Assembly (NCBI GenBank): GCA_016209635.1
Contig: JACQWC010000151.1
Span: 1-36,743, forward strand
From: Candidatus Rokuibacteriota bacterium
Lineage (GTDB): Bacteria; Methylomirabilota; Methylomirabilia; Rokubacteriales; CSP1-6
DNA: 36,743 bases
Reading direction: 5' to 3'
The notes beneath the pieces are model-generated. The model did not search any database. It was not told the DNA's origin and saw only the letters and a program-made list of their open reading frames with translations. Numbering within the stretch: the first letter of the stretch is position 1; the number at the start of each line of letters is the position of its first letter. Positions 31,903-36,743 of this stretch are shown piece after piece. Position numbers and translations under genes: made by a program.

Positions 31903-32811
31903 GTGCGCGTCAACGTGATCTGCGGTTTCCTCGGCTCCGGCAAGACGACGCTCGTGCGCCGCATCCTCGGCGGCCGGGCCGGGAAGGAGCGGCTCGCGGT
32001 CATCGTCAACGAGTTCGGCGATGTCGGGATCGACGGGGAGATCTTGCAAGGACACGCGATCGACATGATCGAGCTGAGCGCCGGGTGCCTCTGCTGCACG
32101 CTCAAGGGATCTCTCGTGACCGCCGTCGAGGAGCTGCGCGACAAGGCGGGCGTCGAGCGGATCGTGATCGAGGCGACGGGCGTGGCTCAGCCCGGCGAGC
32201 TGGTGGAGGTGCTCGCGGACCCCGCGATCCGTGACTCCGTCGCGCTGGGTCCGCTGGTGACGGTGGTCGACGCGCCGAAGTTCCCCGCGCTCCGGAAGGT
32301 GCTGGGCGAGTTCTACACGGCGCAGGTGACGCGGGCCGGGGTGCTGCTGCTCAACAAGACCGATCTCGCGACGCCAGGCCAGCTCGACGGGGTGCGGCGC
32401 GAGGTGACGGCGCTGAACCCGCGGGCGACCGTGGTCGCGACGGAACGGTGTGACGTGGAGCTCGACATGGTGCTGGAAGGGGGTAGCCGGGCGCCAGAAC
32501 CGAGCGCGCTCGAGCAGGGGCTGGCGTCGCCGGCTCCGGCGGCGTCGTTCACGTCGTTCGTGGCGACGACGAGCTTCGACGCCGACCGGGCGAAGGTGAT
32601 TCGCTTCTTCGCCGGTCTGCCGGACGCCGTGGTCCGGGCGAAGGGCTTCATGACGATCGACGGCCAGCCGGCGCTGGTGCAGTACGCCGTCGGGCAGCTC
32701 GAGATCACGGGGGCGCCGAGCCCGCGCGCCATGAACCTGGTGTTCATCCTCAACGGCGACGGGGACCAGGCCGGCCTCAAGGCCCGCCTGAGCGAAACCG
32801 CACGCCCATGA
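31903..32811 (+). CDS. CobW/COG0523 GTPase metallochaperone
   Basis: This 302-residue GTPase shows Walker A GFLGSGKTT (8-16), the metal-binding CLCC (62-65), a Glu-Ala-Thr-Gly switch segment at 90-93 and the G4 motif NKTD (151-154). COG0523 proteins insert or deliver metals such as Zn, Co or Ni. In this place it could supply Zn to the methyltransferases or Co to corrinoids. The GTG start is two bases after the activating-protein stop, and the stop overlaps the regulator start. Confidence 0.9.
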   Translation: MRVNVICGFLGSGKTTLVRRILGGRAGKERLAVIVNEFGDVGIDGEILQGHAIDMIELSAGCLCCTLKGSLVTAVEELRDKAGVERIVIEATGVAQPGELVEVLADPAIRDSVALGPLVTVVDAPKFPALRKVLGEFYTAQVTRAGVLLLNKTDLATPGQLDGVRREVTALNPRATVVATERCDVELDMVLEGGSRAPEPSALEQGLASPAPAASFTSFVATTSFDADRAKVIRFFAGLPDAVVRAKGFMTIDGQPALVQYAVGQLEITGAPSPRAMNLVFILNGDGDQAGLKARLSETARP

Positions 32812-33452
32812 AGAGCAAGGCCCACGCGTCGCTGACGGAGAAGGCCTACCACACGCTGGTGCACAAGATCGTCACGCTCGATCTGGCGCCGGGCTCCGTC
32901 CTCACGGAGAGCCGGCTGATGAACGAGCTCAAGATCGGCCGGACACCGATCCGGGAGGCGGTCCAGCGGCTGATCGCCGAGGGACTGGTCAAGCACCTCC
33001 ACCACCGGGGGATGCTCGTCGAGGAGATCCGGGCGGCCGATGTCCAGCAGCTCTACGAGTTCCGCGCCGAGATCGAGGGGTACGCCGCCCGATTGGCGGC
33101 GATGCGCATGACGCCGGCGCAGGTCGAGGAGCTGCAGCGGATCCACGCGGGTATGGACCGCGCGCTGGCGGAGTCCGATATCGAGAGCTTCACCACCCAG
33201 GACCGCCAGTTCCACGAGCTCCTCGGGCATGGCTCCCAGAACGGCTACGTCCAGTCCGTCCTGGCGAACCTCTACAACCTGCACCTGCGCCTCTGGTATT
33301 ACCTCTTCCAGCGTCGGGGCGGCCTCCAGGAGACCGTGCACGAACACCAGGAGCTGATCGCGGCGCTCGTGCGGCGGGATCCCGACGGCTCCGAGCAGGC
33401 GATGAAGAAGTACGTGTCCCGGCTCGCGCGCGAGATCAAAGGGATCCTCTAG
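32808..33452 (+). CDS. GntR family regulator, FCD/FadR subfamily
   Basis: This 214-residue regulator has an N-terminal winged helix (about 8-70, with SRLMNELKIGRTPIREAVQR as recognition region) and a C-terminal FCD ligand-binding domain with Asp132-x3-His136, His159 and His180 as probable metal ligands. FCD proteins usually sense small carboxylates or related metabolites. Its ATG overlaps the metallochaperone stop (ATGA). It is the only regulator of the corrinoid cluster in the window, and the palindrome at 23454-23470 is its best operator candidate. Confidence 0.9.
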   Translation: MKSKAHASLTEKAYHTLVHKIVTLDLAPGSVLTESRLMNELKIGRTPIREAVQRLIAEGLVKHLHHRGMLVEEIRAADVQQLYEFRAEIEGYAARLAAMRMTPAQVEELQRIHAGMDRALAESDIESFTTQDRQFHELLGHGSQNGYVQSVLANLYNLHLRLWYYLFQRRGGLQETVHEHQELIAALVRRDPDGSEQAMKKYVSRLAREIKGIL

Positions 33453-33470
33453 AGAACGACGGGGGAGGCG

Positions 33471-34691
33471 ATGGCGACGAAGAAGCTGACGGGGCGCGAG
33501 CGGGTGAGGATGGCGCTCAACCACCAGGAGCCCGACCAGGTGCCGATGGACATCTGGATCACGCAGGACTCCTACGTGGCGCTCCGGCGGGAGCTGGGGC
33601 TGCCCCCGAAGGTGTCGAAGCCCTGGGACTGGCAGAACACGCCCAATGCCATCCGGACGGGATCGACGACGTGGTCGACGGATGCGCCCGTCGACCTCGA
33701 CGTGATCGAGAAGCTCGACCTCGACATGGTCCGCGTGCCGAGCTACCCGCCGAACGGCGGGCGCGGGTTCGTCTACCGCCCGGAGGACGAGCTCTACCTC
33801 GACGAGTGGGGCGTGCCCCACCACCGCGCCGAGTTCGAGACCGGGTACGGCGGCGCGCACTTCGAGATCCGGATCTACCCGCTCGCAGAGGCGACGATCC
33901 AGGATCTCGAAGACTACCCCTGGCCGGACCCACGAGACCCCTCCTTCCTGGGGGACCTCCCCGAGCTGATCCCGCGGCTCCGCCGGGAGACGCCGTACGC
34001 GATCCTGTCGCAGTTCGGGCGGGGCGGGATCTACGAGCAGGCGAAGTACCTGCGCGGCTTCGAGCAGATCTTCATCGACATGGCGATCGACCAGGAGTTC
34101 GTGCACGCGCTGTTCGCCAAGCTCCTCGAGATCGAGCTCGAGATGAACCGCATCGGCATCCAGGCGGTCGGGAAGTACCTCGACGTCCTCCGGTTGTCGC
34201 CGGAGGACCTGGGGACGCAGACGAGCACGCTCGTGTCGCCGCAGATCCACGAGGAGCTGGTGCGGCCCTACTACAAGCGCCGCTTCCACGAGGTCCGGCA
34301 GATGCTCGACGCCGTCGGCAACCACGAGTGCAAGATCATGTACCACTCCTGCGGCGCCGCGTACCCGATGATGCCGGGGTTGATCGAGGACGGCATGCAG
34401 GTGTTCGATCCGCTCCAGCCGCTCGAGGTGATCTCCGAGCCGTGGCGGCTGAAGCGGGATTTCGGCGAGCGGATCTCGTTCGTTGGCGGCATCAACGTCC
34501 AGTCGACCCTGCCGCGCGGCACCGCCGAGGATGTGCGCGCGGAAGTCCGCCAGCGGATCAAGGAGATGGCGCAGGGCGGCGGCTACATCCTCTCCCCGGC
34601 GCACCGCATGCTGCCGGACATTCCGTTCCGCAACATCAAGGCGATGTACGAGGCGGGTCGGGAAAATGGCACCTACCCCATCAACCTGTGA
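33471..34691 (+). CDS. UroD-family methyltransferase, module 2
   Basis: This 406-residue protein is a second UroD-like methyltransferase. His292-x-Cys294 (YHSCG) is the zinc motif, and the third ligand is not Cys (SPAH, 375-378), as in module 1. The central and C-terminal parts (GGINVQSTLPRGTAEDV, 339-355) match module 1, but the N-terminal half differs, so substrates are likely different. It is followed directly by its own corrinoid protein. GGGGGAGG lies five bases before the ATG. Confidence 0.88.
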   Translation: MATKKLTGRERVRMALNHQEPDQVPMDIWITQDSYVALRRELGLPPKVSKPWDWQNTPNAIRTGSTTWSTDAPVDLDVIEKLDLDMVRVPSYPPNGGRGFVYRPEDELYLDEWGVPHHRAEFETGYGGAHFEIRIYPLAEATIQDLEDYPWPDPRDPSFLGDLPELIPRLRRETPYAILSQFGRGGIYEQAKYLRGFEQIFIDMAIDQEFVHALFAKLLEIELEMNRIGIQAVGKYLDVLRLSPEDLGTQTSTLVSPQIHEELVRPYYKRRFHEVRQMLDAVGNHECKIMYHSCGAAYPMMPGLIEDGMQVFDPLQPLEVISEPWRLKRDFGERISFVGGINVQSTLPRGTAEDVRAEVRQRIKEMAQGGGYILSPAHRMLPDIPFRNIKAMYEAGRENGTYPINL

Positions 34692-34699
34692 GTGAGTCC

Positions 34700-35368
34700 A
34701 TGGACGAGAGAACGCTGCTCGAAACGCTGGCTTTCACGGTCATCAAGGGTCGGGTCAAGGAGGGGACGGCGCTGACGGAGCAGGCGATCGCCGTGGGCGT
34801 CGACGCGCACCTCGTGATCAACGAGGGGCTCGTGCCGGGCATGGACGTGGTCGGTGAGCTGTTCCGGACGAACCAGTACTTCATCCCCGAGGTCCTGCTG
34901 TCGGCGCGGACCATGAACGGCTCGATGGCGCTCCTGAAGCCGCTCATCGTCGGCGCGGTGACGGAGACGGTCGGCGTCGCCGTCGTGGGCACGGTCAAGG
35001 GCGACATCCACGACATCGGCAAGAACCTCGTCTGCATGCTGCTCGAGGCGGCGCAGTTCAAGGTGCACAACCTCGGCGTGAACAACACGCCGGAGAAAAT
35101 TTTCGAGGCGGCCGAGCAGCACGGCGCCGACATCGTCGGCCTGTCCGCTCTGCTGTCGGTGACCATGCCCAACATCGGCAAGACCGTGGAGCACTTCGAG
35201 AAGATGGGCGTCCGGAAGAAGTACAAGATCATCTGCGGCGGCGCGCCCGTGACGCCGAAGTTCGCGCAGGAGTGCGGCACCGACGGTTACGGCGCCAACG
35301 CGCCGGAGGCCGTGCGGATCTGCCGCCAGTGGATCGAGGAGAAGCGCGCGGCGGCCGCGTCCGCGTAG
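34700..35368 (+). CDS. Corrinoid protein, module 2
   Basis: This 222-residue corrinoid protein has the helical cap (FIPEVLLSARTMNG, 61-74) and B12 domain with Asp102-x-His104-x2-Gly107 (GDIHDIG). SALLSV and GGAPVT follow as in module 1. The ATG at 34700 is used; an in-frame GTG at 34688 overlaps the preceding stop and is an alternative, as no ribosome site is clear for either. It should carry methyl groups for methyltransferase module 2, and both corrinoid proteins could share the same pterin methyltransferase and activating protein. Confidence 0.95.
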   Translation: MDERTLLETLAFTVIKGRVKEGTALTEQAIAVGVDAHLVINEGLVPGMDVVGELFRTNQYFIPEVLLSARTMNGSMALLKPLIVGAVTETVGVAVVGTVKGDIHDIGKNLVCMLLEAAQFKVHNLGVNNTPEKIFEAAEQHGADIVGLSALLSVTMPNIGKTVEHFEKMGVRKKYKIICGGAPVTPKFAQECGTDGYGANAPEAVRICRQWIEEKRAAAASA

Positions 35369-35395
35369 CCGCCGTGGCAACGAGAGGAGGGGCGC

Positions 35396-36743
35396 ATGGG
35401 GCAGAGTGACATCGAGATCGCGCGGGCGGCGCGCCTCCAGCCCGTCCAGGCCATCGCCGAGAGCCTGGGGCTCTCCGCCGAGGACATCGAGCCGTACGGC
35501 GCCCACAAGGCGAAGGTGCGACTCGACGCCCTCGAGCGGCTGCGCGACCGCCCGGACGGGGCGCTCGTGCTCGTCACGGCGATGACGCCGACGCCCGCGG
35601 GCGAGGGCAAGTCGACCACGACCGTCGGTCTCGGCGACGCGTTCCGACGGATCGGCAAGCGCGCGGCCGTGGCGATCCGGGAGCCGTCGCTGGGCCCGTG
35701 CTTCGGCGTGAAGGGCGGCGCCGCGGGCGGCGGGCACGCCCAGGTGGTGCCGATGGAGGACATCAACCTCCACTTCACCGGCGACCTCCACGCGGTCGGC
35801 GCCGCGCACAACCTGCTCGCCGCCGTCGTGGACAACCACCTCTTCCAGGGGAACGCGCGCGGCCTCGACTCGCGCCGGATCCACTGGAAGCGGGTGCTCG
35901 ACATGAACGACCGGGTGCTCCGCAGCATCGTGGTCGGGCTCGGCGGGCCGGCCAACGGCATCCCGCGCGAGTCGGGGTTCGAGATCACGGTGGCCTCCGA
36001 GATCATGGCGATCCTCTGCCTCGCCCGTGACCTCGCCGACCTCAAGGCGCGGATCGGGCGGGTGATCGTCGGCGAGACCGCGGACGGCACGTTCGTGACG
36101 GCGGGGGACCTCCGGGTCGCGGGCGCCCTCACCGTGCTCCTGAAGGACGCGATCAAGCCGAACCTGGTCCAGACGCTCGAGGGCGGCCCCGCCTTCGTCC
36201 ACTGCGGGCCGTACGGGAACATTGCCCACGGCTGCAACTCGATCCTCGCGACCCGGATGGCGCTGGCCCTGAGCGACCTCGTCCTCACGGAGGCCGGGTT
36301 CGGGAGCGATCTCGGCGCCGAGAAGTTCTTCAACATCAAGTGCCGGTTCGCGGGATTGACGCCGGAGGCGGCGGTGCTGGTGGCCAGCGTCCGCGCGCTG
36401 AAGCTCCACGGCGGCGCGTCCAAGGGCGACCTGGGACACGAAGATCTGCGATCGCTCGAGGCGGGCCTGCCGAACCTCGACAAGCACATCGAGAATCTCC
36501 AGCTGCACGGCGTCCCCGTCGTGGTGGCGGTGAACCGCTTCGCCACGGACACGGCGGCGGAGCTGGCGGCCGTGATCCGGCGCTGTGAGACCCAGGGCGT
36601 GCCCGCGGCGATCGCGGAAGTCTTCGACCGCGGGGGCGCGGGCGGTGAGGATCTCGGCCGCGTGCTGCTCGACACGTTACGGAGCCGCCGCGCGGACTTC
36701 CGTTACCTTTACGACATGGACCGCCCGATCCTCGAGAAGATCG
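35396..36743 (+). CDS. fhs: Formate-tetrahydrofolate ligase (partial, runs off the window)
   Basis: This ATP-dependent enzyme interconverts formate and 10-formyl-tetrahydrofolate. About 449 of roughly 557 residues are present; the 3' end is beyond the window. The ATP loop [10 protein letters not shown] is at 66-75, and the long conserved block at 94-129 (REPSLGP, then GGAAGGG, then NLHFTGD) is unmistakable. AGGAGG at 35385-35390 lies five bases before the ATG. In this cluster it may release formate with ATP gain when methyl groups are oxidised through folate, or load formate in the other direction. FolD, if present, should lie to the right. Confidence 0.95.
   Translation, partial: MGQSDIEIARAARLQPVQAIAESLGLSAEDIEPYGAHKAKVRLDALERLRDRPDGALVLVTAMTPTPAGEGKSTTTVGLGDAFRRIGKRAAVAIREPSLGPCFGVKGGAAGGGHAQVVPMEDINLHFTGDLHAVGAAHNLLAAVVDNHLFQGNARGLDSRRIHWKRVLDMNDRVLRSIVVGLGGPANGIPRESGFEITVASEIMAILCLARDLADLKARIGRVIVGETADGTFVTAGDLRVAGALTVLLKDAIKPNLVQTLEGGPAFVHCGPYGNIAHGCNSILATRMALALSDLVLTEAGFGSDLGAEKFFNIKCRFAGLTPEAAVLVASVRALKLHGGASKGDLGHEDLRSLEAGLPNLDKHIENLQLHGVPVVVAVNRFATDTAAELAAVIRRCETQGVPAAIAEVFDRGGAGGEDLGRVLLDTLRSRRADFRYLYDMDRPILEKI

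Noticed and set aside
29904-32144. Very long open frame on the minus strand (about 746 codons)
   Set aside because: It is opposite the corrinoid activator and CobW genes, has a low-complexity Arg/Asp/Glu/His composition typical of antisense frames in GC-rich DNA, and matches no family. The same applies to long antisense frames at 8644-10680, 23451-25667 and 34673-36508.
1-36743. tRNA, rRNA, riboswitch, CRISPR, insertion sequence or phage elements; a cobalamin riboswitch before 23460 was looked for
   Set aside because: No such structures or genes were seen by eye. The gap before 23460 is only 42 bases, too short for a cobalamin riboswitch. A covariance-model search would be decisive.

Overview
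The window is one very GC-rich stretch (almost every third codon position is G or C) packed with bacterial genes. Neighbouring genes often overlap by 1-4 bases, and no stretch longer than about 200 bases lacks a gene. I see no RNA genes, insertion sequences, CRISPR arrays or phage genes. The gene content (ABC and TRAP importers, acyl-CoA chemistry, corrinoid and folate one-carbon enzymes) and the base composition fit an uncultured soil or subsurface bacterium, for example the Rokubacteria/Methylomirabilota group or a deltaproteobacterium-like lineage. That placement is an inference and is not proven by any marker gene here.

Region 1 (74-10824, + strand) looks like one long, translationally coupled operon. 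It starts with an ABC importer (ATPase and two permeases, polyamine/iron/thiamine-type). CoA-ester enzymes follow: a dienoyl-CoA isomerase-like crotonase, two adjacent family III CoA-transferases, a DUF547 protein, a thiolase-fold protein without the normal catalytic residues, its DUF35 partner, and a cytoplasmic molybdopterin oxidoreductase. It reads like an uptake and CoA-dependent degradation pathway for an unknown organic acid, possibly with an aldolase-type cleavage step.

Region 2 (10806-17193, - strand) is a second operon, read right to left from a good sigma70-type promoter at 17244-17272. It encodes two Rid-family proteins that lack the catalytic arginine, a cysteine-containing winged-helix regulator, an AhpD-like protein, and a complete branched-chain amino-acid/amide type ABC importer (binding protein, LivH, LivM, LivG, LivF). 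Region 3 (17311-20165, - strand) is a complete TRAP transporter (DctP, DctQ, DctM). Region 4 (20360-23417, + strand) holds two different adenylate-forming acyl-CoA ligases.

Region 5 (23460 to the right edge, + strand) is the most striking part. All four functional modules of cobalamin-dependent methionine synthase (homocysteine-, methyl-folate-, B12-binding, and reactivation) are encoded as separate genes. Mixed with them are two pairs of UroD-type methyltransferase plus corrinoid protein, a MetF fused to a cysteine-rich MTHFR_C domain, a Rieske-like ferredoxin with a C-x-H/C-x2-C ligand set, an ATP-dependent corrinoid-activating protein, a CobW-type metallochaperone, a GntR/FCD regulator and formate-tetrahydrofolate ligase (cut by the window edge). 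Together they outline a route in which methyl groups are taken from one or two unknown methylated substrates onto corrinoid proteins, passed to tetrahydrofolate and oxidised toward formate, or passed to homocysteine. A perfect 17-bp palindrome lies over the first start codon and is a candidate operator for the GntR regulator.
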